A DNA stretch of 64,000 bases. Origin: Leptospira_A sp046736045. GTDB lineage: Bacteria > Spirochaetota > Leptospiria > Leptospirales > Leptospiraceae. Where the stretch lies: NCBI RefSeq assembly GCF_046736045.1, contig NZ_CP177134.1, forward strand, positions 1,178,001-1,242,000. Direction: 5' to 3'. Of the stretch, positions 52,977 to 61,247 are shown one piece after another. Position numbers and translations under genes: made by a program. The notes beneath the pieces are model-generated. The model worked only from the letters and a program-made list of their open reading frames with translations. It searched no databases and had not been told where the DNA came from. Within the stretch, counting starts at the first letter, position 1; each line of letters starts with the position of its first letter.

Positions 52977-54868
52977 ATTTGCACTTCCGCATCTAAAAAT
53001 TGGCTATCATGTAACTTACGATAAATTCCGTTCCGAGCGAGCAAAGTATCATGATCCCCCTGCTCTTTGATTTCACCTTCTTCCACTACAACAATATTCG
53101 GAACTCTTCGAATCGTAGAAAGTCGATGTGCAATGATGAAAGTAGTTCTATTTTTAAACAAACGCTCCAAAGCACGGCTTACCAATCTTTCCGACTCAGC
53201 ATCCAAAGCGCTGGTTGCTTCATCCAGGATCATAATTTCCGGGTTGCGTAAAAGCGCTCTTGCAATTACCAAACGCTGTCTTTGTCCACCGCTTAAGTTG
53301 AGCCCGCGTACACCGAGTACAGTATCATAACCGAATTCCATATCGCTGATAAAATCATGAGCATTCGCCAAACGGGCAGCGCGAATGACATCCTTTCGAT
53401 TCACAGCAGCTGTCCCATAAGCAATGTTATCTGCCACGGTTCCGTGAAATAAAAATATCTCTTGGGTAACAATTCCCATTTTGCTTCGTAAGGACTTTAA
53501 AGAAATTTCCTGAATATCAATTCCATCAATGGTGATTTTGCCTTGTGTAGGTTCAAAAAATCTGGGGATCAAATCCATAAGCGTTGATTTACCGCTTCCG
53601 CTTGTACCAACAAAAGCATAGGTTTGGCCCAACTTCACATCAAGATTGATTCCTTTCAAAACTTCATGATTGGTTCCCGGATATGCAAAATGAATATTTT
53701 CAAAACGAATCCCTTCTTTGACGGATTCTATTTTTTTATCTGTTGAATATTCCTCTACTTCCGCTTCCCGATCAATGATTTCAAATATCCTTTTTCCTGC
53801 AGAGTTGGCTTGGGTGATTTTTCCCACCATCTGAGAAAGTTGTGTAAGTGGCCTGAGTAAAAACAGCAAGGTCAATAAGAACGCCATAAATTCACCCTGA
53901 GTGAATTTGCCAGAGTAAATGAATCTGGCACCTAACGCAAAATATCCGAGAACTACGATTGAAGAAGTCAATTCCACAAGACTGGGAGCCATTTGGAGAT
54001 AAAACTGACCTTTGAAAGTTCTGCGATATACCTTGTGGTTTATATTTTTAAATTTTTCGACGTCCGCTTTTTCCTGACGGAAAGTTCGAATGACCTTAAT
54101 ACCGGAAATGAATTCCTGAATATGACTGTTTAAATCTGCGACTTTTTCCTGGAACCTGGTAGTGGAGCTGGAAATTTTCCGTGTAAATAAAGTAACGGGT
54201 AAGATCACAACAGGAATAGTTAAACAAGCCATCAAAAGCAATTCTGAATTGAGATAAATCAAAATCATCAAATGAGTCAGAACATAGAAAAAATTAATGA
54301 CCGCATCACGTAAGTTACTTGATATTACCGCAGCGACAATTTCTGCGTCATTGATCACGCGACTCATGATCAGTCCTGTTTTTTCTTTATAAAAGTATGT
54401 CAGAGGCAGTCTTTGGATTTTCCGAAATAATTCCTGGCGAATATCTCTTACACCACGATATCCCGCGGTCGCAATACAAAATACGGAAATCAAATAGGTT
54501 ACTACTTTAAACAGATACAGCGGAAAGACGGCAAAACAAACGGACCAAACCACTTCTTTCGGGCCCATATCTTTGGTAAGATCGTTGATTTGCAATTTCG
54601 CGGAAATGATGAGCCGTTTCATTCTTTCCAAACCATCCAAAGAATCTTCGCCTAATAATACTTCCTGAAGAAGAATAGTCCTTTCCGGCAAGGTCAGATC
54701 CAAATGGAAACGGTTGGTGCTATCACCACCTAACGAATCAAAAAGAGGAATGAGTGCAGTAAGCGAAATACCGTTTAATATGGCTGTTAACAATGCAAAA
54801 ATCAATCCGAAAGTAAAACGGTTTTTATATTGGAGGGAATAGGATAATAGTCTTAGAAAATATTTCAT
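52973..54868 (-). CDS. ABC exporter, fused permease-ATPase (MsbA-like)
   Basis: 631 aa, one half-transporter. N-terminal membrane domain with five or six helices (FGLIFALLTAILNGI, VFPLYLFKVVTYLISVFCI), then the ATPase: Walker A GTSGSGKSTLMDLIPRF, Q-loop VTQEIFLF, signature LNLSGGQRQRLVIARAL, Walker B IMILDEATSALDAE, H-loop IIAHRL. Similar to MsbA/lipid or multidrug flippases. The start overlaps the pabA-like stop by 4 bp. Lipid A flippase is a reasonable guess since the organism appears to be diderm. Confidence 0.9.
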   Translation of the reverse strand: MKYFLRLLSYSLQYKNRFTFGLIFALLTAILNGISLTALIPLFDSLGGDSTNRFHLDLTLPERTILLQEVLLGEDSLDGLERMKRLIISAKLQINDLTKDMGPKEVVWSVCFAVFPLYLFKVVTYLISVFCIATAGYRGVRDIRQELFRKIQRLPLTYFYKEKTGLIMSRVINDAEIVAAVISSNLRDAVINFFYVLTHLMILIYLNSELLLMACLTIPVVILPVTLFTRKISSSTTRFQEKVADLNSHIQEFISGIKVIRTFRQEKADVEKFKNINHKVYRRTFKGQFYLQMAPSLVELTSSIVVLGYFALGARFIYSGKFTQGEFMAFLLTLLFLLRPLTQLSQMVGKITQANSAGKRIFEIIDREAEVEEYSTDKKIESVKEGIRFENIHFAYPGTNHEVLKGINLDVKLGQTYAFVGTSGSGKSTLMDLIPRFFEPTQGKITIDGIDIQEISLKSLRSKMGIVTQEIFLFHGTVADNIAYGTAAVNRKDVIRAARLANAHDFISDMEFGYDTVLGVRGLNLSGGQRQRLVIARALLRNPEIMILDEATSALDAESERLVSRALERLFKNRTTFIIAHRLSTIRRVPNIVVVEEGEIKEQGDHDTLLARNGIYRKLHDSQFLDAEVQM

Positions 54869-55437
54869 CTATGTTTCACGATCTCACAAAAGTTCTGAAT
54901 CAGTTTTTTTCCAAACTGTGTCAGAATGGATTCGGGATGAAATTGAACTCCAAACAAATTTTGATGATCCTTATGTCTAATTCCCATTATCACACCATCT
55001 TTTGTTTTTGCTGTCACTTCCAATTCAGATGGAAATTCGTCGTTGGAAACCACCCAAGAGTGATAACGGTTAGCTAAAAAGGGAGATGTGATTTGCGAAA
55101 AGACTCCTTGTCCATCATGGTAGACCTCGGACACACGTCCATGGAAGATTTCGGGTGCTTTGACAAGTTTGGAGCCGAAAAATTCCGCTAATGCCTGGTG
55201 GCCTAAACAAACTCCCAAAATCGGTTTTTTCAAAACAAGCTCTGCAATATGTCCCATAAGTTTTCCTGAAGTCTTCGGCAAACCGGGACCAGGCGACAGA
55301 ACAACTCCCGAAATTAAATCCATTGATTCCATAGGAAGATCATCCGTATTTTGAATGACCTTCACTTCATCCCATTCCATCAAGTATTGGTATAGAATAT
55401 AAGTGAATGAATCATAATTGTCAATTAACAGTAACAT
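54865..55437 (-). CDS. pabA: Glutamine amidotransferase, PabA/TrpG type
   Basis: 190 aa from ATG 55437 (MLLLIDNYDSFTYILYQYL); the longer frame to 55488 adds 17 atypical residues. Class I amidotransferase: GVVLSPGPGLP, nucleophile Cys in ILGVCLGHQALAEFFG, and His-Glu in GVQFHPESIL. Supplies ammonia for para-aminobenzoate or anthranilate. No PabB/TrpE partner gene is adjacent, so the two roles cannot be separated. Tightly coupled to the ABC exporter. Confidence 0.88.
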   Translation of the reverse strand: MLLLIDNYDSFTYILYQYLMEWDEVKVIQNTDDLPMESMDLISGVVLSPGPGLPKTSGKLMGHIAELVLKKPILGVCLGHQALAEFFGSKLVKAPEIFHGRVSEVYHDGQGVFSQITSPFLANRYHSWVVSNDEFPSELEVTAKTKDGVIMGIRHKDHQNLFGVQFHPESILTQFGKKLIQNFCEIVKHR

Positions 55438-55492
55438 TGTTATTTTGAAGAAAACCAATGAAGTAGTCTCTACGGCATAGCGATCCATAGAG

Positions 55493-55531
55493 AGAGTTTT
55501 GAGAAAAACAAAATGAATCTCTCAAAACTCT
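55493..55531. terminator. Strong inverted repeat between acyl-CoA dehydrogenase and pabA
   Basis: AGAGTTTTGAGA at 55493-55504 and TCTCAAAACTCT at 55520-55531: perfect 12-bp arms, 15-nt loop. It lies just after the stop of the acyl-CoA dehydrogenase. No long T run follows, so it may be a terminator or a stability element. Confidence 0.55.
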
Positions 55532-55539
55532 TTGATTGG

Positions 55540-56706
55540 TTAAAGATTCGGGCTTTCGATTCCTACGCCGTCATTTAGAAATTTAGAGATGATCACTCTT
55601 TGGATTTGAGAAGTTCCTTCGTAGATTTGAAAAATTTTCACGTCACGCATCAATTTTTCTACCGGGTATTCTTCATTGAATCCGTATCCGCCGAAAACCT
55701 GAACTGCATCCGTACAAACTCTCATTGCCATATCTGCACAAAAAACTTTTGCAATCGAAGCTTGGTATGTATTTCTATAACCGTTATCAATCAACCAACC
55801 TGCTTGGTAACAAAGCAATCTTCCCGCTTCAATATCACGAGCCATCTCTGCAATCGGAAAGCTCACACCCTGATTTACGGAGATTGGTTTCCCAAAAGCG
55901 TTTCTTGTATTTGCATAACGAATGGAATGATCCATAGCAGCTCTTGCAACACCTACGGCTCCAATCGCCACGGTAGGACGGGTGTGATCAAATGCACCCA
56001 TTGCAATTTTGAATCCGTCCCCTTCTTTACCAACCATTTGCCATTTGGGAACTTTTAAATCTTCAAATGTCACCGAACGGGTGTCAGAACATCTTTGTCC
56101 CATATTTTTTTCTTTTTTACCAAGGATGATTCCCGGAGTTTTTGCATCTACGATGAATCCGCTCATTCCTTTGTGACCCGCATTCGAATCGGTTTTTGCC
56201 AATATGAAAAACCAATCCGCTACACCGGCATTGGTAATCCACATTTTGGATCCATTGATCACATAATCATCGCCCACTCGTTTAGCAGTAGTTCGTATAC
56301 CGGCTACGTCCGAACCCGCGCCTGGTTCTGTTACAGCATAAGCTGCCATTGTCAGTTGATCTGCCATCGGTTGGATGAACTTTTTCAAAATTTCATCACT
56401 CGCTCCTAACAAAACCGGAGCCAATGCCAAGTTGTTTGCGAGGATCGCAGTGGAAACACCGGAACATGCGTAAAACAATTCTTCGAAAGTGATGATTTCA
56501 TCCATCACTCCCATTCCGGCACCATTGTATTGGGTGGGAATGTGTAGGTTCATAAGTCCCACTTCGTGGGCTTTTTTTAAGATTTCTTTTGGAAATTCAC
56601 CTGTATGGTCATGATGTTCTGCTTTAGGTGCAATTTCATTTTTTGCAAAATCACGGGCTAAATCCCGGAGAGCTTTTTGTTCGTCTGTTAGTGAGAAATC
56701 AATCAT
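55540..56706 (-). CDS. Acyl-CoA dehydrogenase
   Basis: 388 aa from ATG 56706 (MIDFSLTDEQKALRDLARDF); the frame extends to 56769 but 388 is the family's normal length. FAD-linked oxidation of acyl-CoA. AYAVTEPGAGSDVAGIRTTA, GSKMWITNAG, FGKPISVNQGVSF, and catalytic Glu in IFQIYEGTSQIQR. Probably short- or medium-chain, in beta-oxidation or branched amino-acid breakdown. Monocistronic, with a strong hairpin after it. Divergent from the YebC-family gene. Confidence 0.93.
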   Translation of the reverse strand: MIDFSLTDEQKALRDLARDFAKNEIAPKAEHHDHTGEFPKEILKKAHEVGLMNLHIPTQYNGAGMGVMDEIITFEELFYACSGVSTAILANNLALAPVLLGASDEILKKFIQPMADQLTMAAYAVTEPGAGSDVAGIRTTAKRVGDDYVINGSKMWITNAGVADWFFILAKTDSNAGHKGMSGFIVDAKTPGIILGKKEKNMGQRCSDTRSVTFEDLKVPKWQMVGKEGDGFKIAMGAFDHTRPTVAIGAVGVARAAMDHSIRYANTRNAFGKPISVNQGVSFPIAEMARDIEAGRLLCYQAGWLIDNGYRNTYQASIAKVFCADMAMRVCTDAVQVFGGYGFNEEYPVEKLMRDVKIFQIYEGTSQIQRVIISKFLNDGVGIESPNL

Positions 56707-56833
56707 GACAGGCCTTTGTTCAGTTTTTTTTACAGTACTTTGGAATTTTCTTCTACCGTCAAGAAACATGGATAAAAGGGAAATCTGTTGAAAAATCCTA
56801 TAATTTAAAAAAAGGTGCTAGTGGGAGACAACT

Positions 56834-57577
56834 ATGTCAGGACATTCGAAGTGGGCCACGATCCGAAGGAAGAAAGGGGCCATTGATGCAAAACGCGGTG
56901 CTATTTTTACAAGAATTGCACGAGAGATTTCCGTAGCGGCCAAAGAGGGAGGCGGTGACCAAGATGCCAATCCCAGACTTCGAATGGCAGTCACCAAAGC
57001 CAAAGCTTCGAATATGCCCAAAGACAATATCGAACGCGCCATCAAAAAAGGTGCGGGCGGTTTGGAAGGGATGGTTTATGAGGAATGTCTATATGAATGT
57101 TACGCCCCTGGCGGTGTAGCCATTATGGTAGATGTTTTAACTGATAAAAAATCCAGAACCACTCCTGAAATCAAAAGCATTCTTACCAAATTAGGCGGTT
57201 CCCTTGCCAATTCGGGAGCAGTATCCAGACTCTTTGAGCGTAAAGGGCAATTGGTTCTAAAATCAGATCAAATTTCCGAAGAAACCTTGTTTGATCTTGC
57301 ACTGGGTGCGGGAGCGGAAGACATCCAATCCGCAGACGGAGTTTATACGGTTCTGACTCCTCCGAATGAATACGAAGCAGTTCAATCCGCTCTGACAGCA
57401 AAGGGTTTGAGCATGGAAGAAACGGAAATCAAATACATCCCCATGACAACCGTAGAAGTGAATGATAAAGACACTGCGGAAAAAATAATGAAACTCATCG
57501 AAAACCTGGAAGCAAACGACGATGTGCAAGGTGTGAGTTCGAATTTTGAGCCTGGAGAAGGAATCGAACTGGATTAG
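56834..57577 (+). CDS. YebC/PmpR-family DNA-binding regulator or translation factor
   Basis: 247 aa, full length. MSGHSKWATIRRKKGAIDAKRG at its start splits into the typical YebC N-terminus, followed by DANPRLRMAVTKAKASNMPKDN, EECLYECYAPGGVAIMVDVL and a C-terminal region ending GEGIELD. Family members bind DNA or help ribosomes through proline-rich stretches. Its gene is followed by a strong bidirectional hairpin. Confidence 0.95.
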   Translation: MSGHSKWATIRRKKGAIDAKRGAIFTRIAREISVAAKEGGGDQDANPRLRMAVTKAKASNMPKDNIERAIKKGAGGLEGMVYEECLYECYAPGGVAIMVDVLTDKKSRTTPEIKSILTKLGGSLANSGAVSRLFERKGQLVLKSDQISEETLFDLALGAGAEDIQSADGVYTVLTPPNEYEAVQSALTAKGLSMEETEIKYIPMTTVEVNDKDTAEKIMKLIENLEANDDVQGVSSNFEPGEGIELD

Positions 57578-57588
57578 AATTAGCAATT

Positions 57589-57622
57589 AACCAACGTAAG
57601 TATATGTCTCCTTACGTTGGTT
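57589..57622. terminator. Bidirectional terminator between yebC-like and glsB-like genes
   Basis: AACCAACGTAAG at 57589-57600 and CTTACGTTGGTT at 57611-57622: perfect 12-bp stem, 10-nt loop, between convergent genes. T-rich on the right; on the minus strand it follows the end of the GlsB-like gene. Confidence 0.75.
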
Positions 57623-57632
57623 TGGTTCGGTA

Positions 57633-57878
57633 TTACTTTTTTTTAATGTAACCGGCAATGATTACAAGCAAGATGGAACCTATCACGGAAACAATCAACT
57701 CGGCAATCAGTCCGTAACTTCCAAATCCAAGTAGACCAAATACAAATCTTCCCAAAAAGGAACCGATGACCCCGATCACCAAATTGGCGATCAAACCGAA
57801 TCCTCTTCCACGTAAAATTCTTCCTGTCAGCCAACCTGCGGCCAAACCAACCAATAAAAAGTAAATTAAACTTATCAT
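57633..57878 (-). CDS. GlsB/YeaQ/YmgE-type small membrane protein
   Basis: 81 aa, three membrane helices rich in glycine: LIYFLLVGLAAGWLTGRILRG, GLIANLVIGVIGSFLGRFVF, and LIAELIVSVIGSILLVIIAGY. The N-terminal GWLTG and RGRGFG are typical of transglycosylase-associated GlsB/YeaQ proteins, linked to stress. Function is not established. Alone between two hairpins. Confidence 0.85.
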   Translation of the reverse strand: MISLIYFLLVGLAAGWLTGRILRGRGFGLIANLVIGVIGSFLGRFVFGLLGFGSYGLIAELIVSVIGSILLVIIAGYIKKK

Positions 57879-57969
57879 AGTGCTGCTATCCTTCTTGATT
57901 TCTTGTTTTAATTCCTTTAGAATAGACTAATTCGTTTTCCTAATCAAACCAATAACGAAGGCAAACTTC

Positions 57970-59319
57970 TTGAAAGACCAAATTTTCTCAGGCCCCTATT
58001 ACTATGGAATGAAAGACATGGATGTTTTTAAAAAAACATTCATCAATGAAAATAGGGGAAAACCGCTATTTCTAATACGTTTTGAGAATATTACGGGAAT
58101 CGAAATTACCGGATTTTTGGATTTATTAAGGGGTGATTTTTATAGCTGTTTGGATTTGGAGGATATTTCCTTCGGATTTCATTATTTCGAAAAAAAAGGA
58201 ATCCTTCTTATGGGAATCTCTCCTTTATTCGAATGGAACATTGAAAAATTTCCAAATATAGAAAATGCAGTAGGTAAATTCCAGCAAGAATGCATGAAAA
58301 ACAAACTGGCTTCGTTTCATTTCGGAGTTTCCAGAACACAGTCTAACTTCATTTCAACGAACGATGAAATTTTCGATGAGTTATTCGGTTCTTCGGAAAA
58401 AAATCTAAATGATAACCTGGTCCGCTGGAGTTGGACTTATTATAACAAAGCCAATACATATATATCAGGATCCGTGCATGAAGCGATGATCCAACCTACG
58501 GTGATTTTTAATCCAAAAACCAAAACCTTTTCCGTGAAAGGAGGAGAAGTTTTTGTGGGAGGGGGAGCTTATATCGGTTATAAGGATTTGATCAATGATA
58601 TCCCCGCTGACCAGGATCTCAACCGAATCGAACTTTTGATTTTAGAAAAATTAATCATCGCTTGCGATGGCGCACCGGGATTATTAAAATTCAATATTTC
58701 TCCTCAGTCGTTGATCGATACTTTCTCAAACAAAGAAAAAGTAGACCGCCTGAAAAAATTAATTTCTGCAAAAAATCTGAGTCCTGATAATGTCCGTTTC
58801 GAACTGGTGGAAAAGCCGTATGATGAATCGGATTATCCATTGAGAGACGTATGTCAGGCGTTCTATGATCACGGTATGAGTTTTGCTGCGGATGACTTTG
58901 GAGTCAAAAGCCAATCTCATCAGATTGTTTTGGATCTGGGAATCATGATCAAGGAATTCAAATTGGATCCGATCAGTTTTAAATTTAAAATTGAAGAAGA
59001 TCAGATCAAATTTTTGGACAACCTGGCATTTATCGATTATTGTAAACGACTCGCAGACAACAGGGAGGCGGTGATTACCGCAGAAGCCGTTGAAGATTAC
59101 GATACTTTCCGGTTTTTAATGGAACATCAAATTTACCAGTTCCAGGCAAATATTCTATTTGGAAAAATGTCTGTAACGGATTACAAACGGGATTTCGATT
59201 CCTTCCATTCTTTGCCGGAGGATGTCGTTAGAGATGTATTGACAGACAAGATTTTGGCGGAAAAACAAAAAAGAATCGGAAATGTTTTCCGCGTTGCCAT
59301 AGAAGCGGGACTTCTTTAA
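57970..59319 (+). CDS. EAL-like domain protein, probably catalytically inactive
   Basis: 449 aa, TTG start with GAAGG upstream. N-terminal half (about 1-200) is unrecognised, perhaps a degenerate GGDEF-like fold. C-terminal half has EAL layout: FELVEKPYDESDYPLRD in place of ExL, AADDFGVKSQSHQIVLDLG (DDFG retained), AEAVEDYDTFRFL in place of AEGVE, and QANILFGKMS in place of QGYxFGxP. Loss of these residues suggests it binds cyclic-di-GMP or a protein rather than cutting it. Followed 15 bp later by the pseudo-receiver gene. Confidence 0.8.
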   Translation: MKDQIFSGPYYYGMKDMDVFKKTFINENRGKPLFLIRFENITGIEITGFLDLLRGDFYSCLDLEDISFGFHYFEKKGILLMGISPLFEWNIEKFPNIENAVGKFQQECMKNKLASFHFGVSRTQSNFISTNDEIFDELFGSSEKNLNDNLVRWSWTYYNKANTYISGSVHEAMIQPTVIFNPKTKTFSVKGGEVFVGGGAYIGYKDLINDIPADQDLNRIELLILEKLIIACDGAPGLLKFNISPQSLIDTFSNKEKVDRLKKLISAKNLSPDNVRFELVEKPYDESDYPLRDVCQAFYDHGMSFAADDFGVKSQSHQIVLDLGIMIKEFKLDPISFKFKIEEDQIKFLDNLAFIDYCKRLADNREAVITAEAVEDYDTFRFLMEHQIYQFQANILFGKMSVTDYKRDFDSFHSLPEDVVRDVLTDKILAEKQKRIGNVFRVAIEAGLL

Positions 59320-59334
59320 ATATAAAAGACAACC

Positions 59335-60294
59335 ATGCATTTTATAATGGCAATTGAAAATGATCCTTTTTCTTCCCAAGAGTTGGAGAATATTTTCCAA
59401 GGATTGAGGCAACGTGTGGTCATTACAAAATTTGCCCAAACGGTAAAAGAATACGTAAAGTCATCCAATCCGGATATCATTCTTTTGGGACTGTCCTTCC
59501 GTGACAAAAAAGAATTGGAATTTGTAATCGAACTTCGTAGAGATGTGATCACGCAAGGAATTCCTATCGTAGCGATGATTCCGAAGGAAGACGAAAATTT
59601 CGTCTTCAATCACAAGATATTGGGTTTTACGGACTATATGGTAAAACCTCTTTTTAAACAGAATTTATTAGACCGCATTCAATCTCTCATCGAAGAATAC
59701 AAGTTCGCTGAAAACAGCAAAACAAGAGACAATATGTCTTTTGTCGTAGTAGACAGAAGCCACGGAAAAGTTTTATTTCAATGTCGTGCCAATCTAAAAA
59801 GATTTGTTTTTCCCGAATTTAAACGTATTTTTACACCTAACTTTCTCAAGTCGATTCAGGGAGAACATATCTGTTTTGATATTCGGGGAGTTCCCGAAGT
59901 AGGAAAGGAAGAAGTAGAAGTTTTCGAGCGAGTCGCAAAAGTATTTATCGGTCAGGAAAAAATAGCTTTCATCGCCGGGCGTCATATGGGTGCCATCATT
60001 GAACATGCAGTAGACGAAGAAAAACTTTTGGTTTTTATGGCACCAAACGAATTTGATGATTATCTGAAGATGGAAGAACAGAAAAAAGAAGATCTTCGCA
60101 AAAAAGAGAGAAAGGATAAAGCTCATCCGATGTCGGAAACGTTAGGTACTACTCCTACTTCCGGATCAGCAGCACCAATTGTACCTCCCGCAACAACTAC
60201 CCCCAACCCGGCCACAACAGAACCGGCAGCACCCGCAACCGAACCAAATAAAAACGATATACAACCAACTAAGGAAGAAAGTAAAGAAACATGA
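59335..60294 (+). CDS. Pseudo-receiver / STAS-like protein with Pro-Thr-Ala-rich tail
   Basis: 319 aa. Residues 1-125 read as a receiver: acidic END at 8-10 and Lys in YMVKPLF, but the phospho-acceptor is Gly52 (IILLGLSF), so it cannot be phosphorylated normally. Residues about 135-255 have STAS-like strand/helix order (FVVVDRSHGKVLFQCRA, HICFDIRGVPEVG, IAFIAGRHMGAIIEH). The last 60 residues are low-complexity Pro/Thr/Ala (SETLGTTPTSGSAAP). Likely works with the upstream EAL-like protein. Overlaps the enoyl-CoA hydratase gene (ATGA). Confidence 0.72.
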   Translation: MHFIMAIENDPFSSQELENIFQGLRQRVVITKFAQTVKEYVKSSNPDIILLGLSFRDKKELEFVIELRRDVITQGIPIVAMIPKEDENFVFNHKILGFTDYMVKPLFKQNLLDRIQSLIEEYKFAENSKTRDNMSFVVVDRSHGKVLFQCRANLKRFVFPEFKRIFTPNFLKSIQGEHICFDIRGVPEVGKEEVEVFERVAKVFIGQEKIAFIAGRHMGAIIEHAVDEEKLLVFMAPNEFDDYLKMEEQKKEDLRKKERKDKAHPMSETLGTTPTSGSAAPIVPPATTTPNPATTEPAAPATEPNKNDIQPTKEESKET

Positions 60295-61073
60295 GTTATA
60301 AAAGAGAAGAAATCACTGTTAGCGGTGGAAAAGCCGAAATCATCCATTTTGAAATGAATGATCAGAACTCTCTTACAGGTTCCAACATGAAGGAACTGGC
60401 CGTAATTTTAAAAGAGATTAGAAACGACTCTTCTAAAAAAGGAGTTATCCTTACATCAGATCACGAAAAGTTTTTTTGCAATGGTCTCGATGCGGACAAC
60501 CTACTCTCTACTCCCAAGGAAAAACTTTTGGATGAAGTGGGAGGAATCGTAATTCTGTTCGGAGAACTGATCCTTTTTGATAAACCGTTGATTACCGAAG
60601 TTACAGGTTATGCGATGGGAGGAGGAGCGGTGATCACCGTTGCCAGCGATTATAAATATATGTATGATGGAAAAGGTAGAATCGGATTCACGGAAGTGAA
60701 TGTAGGATTACCACTTCCAGGAAGTTTTATCGATCGGATCAAAATGTGTGTTGAACCTAGATATTGGTCCGAAGTATGTCTGGAAGGTTCTGTCTATAAA
60801 GCTGCCGAAGCAAAAAAAATCGGACTCATCGACGAAATTGCAGCTACAAGAGAAGATTTAAGAAAAATCACTCTTAAAAAATTAGATGCTCTTTCCAAAA
60901 TTCCAATGAGTGCTTACCGTTCCACCAAAAACATGTTAAATGGTGGATTGATTGCCAAATTGGATCAATACCAAAAAGAAACTGCAAATGCATTCCAACA
61001 ACCGGGAGTCATTGACAATCTTTTGGAAGCGATGACAGCTCTGAAAGAAAAACGCAGACCCAATCTGAAATAA
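60291..61073 (+). CDS. Enoyl-CoA hydratase/isomerase family protein
   Basis: 260 aa. Crotonase fold: oxyanion segment FFCNGLDADNLLSTPKEKL, GYAMGGGAVITVASDYKYM, and FTEVNVGLPLPGSFIDRIK. The second Glu used for hydration appears in the FTEVNVGLPL loop, so isomerase or hydratase activity is plausible. Beta-oxidation role fits the acyl-CoA dehydrogenase at 55540. Start overlaps the pseudo-receiver gene by 4 bp; a terminator hairpin follows. Confidence 0.85.
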   Translation: MSYKREEITVSGGKAEIIHFEMNDQNSLTGSNMKELAVILKEIRNDSSKKGVILTSDHEKFFCNGLDADNLLSTPKEKLLDEVGGIVILFGELILFDKPLITEVTGYAMGGGAVITVASDYKYMYDGKGRIGFTEVNVGLPLPGSFIDRIKMCVEPRYWSEVCLEGSVYKAAEAKKIGLIDEIAATREDLRKITLKKLDALSKIPMSAYRSTKNMLNGGLIAKLDQYQKETANAFQQPGVIDNLLEAMTALKEKRRPNLK

Positions 61074-61079
61074 CGATTT

Positions 61080-61105
61080 CTGAGCTGAGTCATCTCTCAG
61101 CTCAG
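61080..61105 (+). terminator. Hairpin after enoyl-CoA hydratase
   Basis: CTGAGCTGAG / CTCAGCTCAG, perfect 10-bp stem with loop TCATCT, 7 bp after the stop. The following sequence is only weakly T-rich, so a rho-independent role is probable, not certain. Confidence 0.6.
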
Positions 61106-61247
61106 TTCCACCTTACCGGTTTCCATTCCTTGCCTGGGTACATACCCTAAAAACAAAATTACAATTTTTCTATAGAACATCAGGAATCAAAATGCAAAAC
61201 TTCGATTAGTCTTGCAGAAAGAGAACCAAAAATAATTCTGAAATTGA

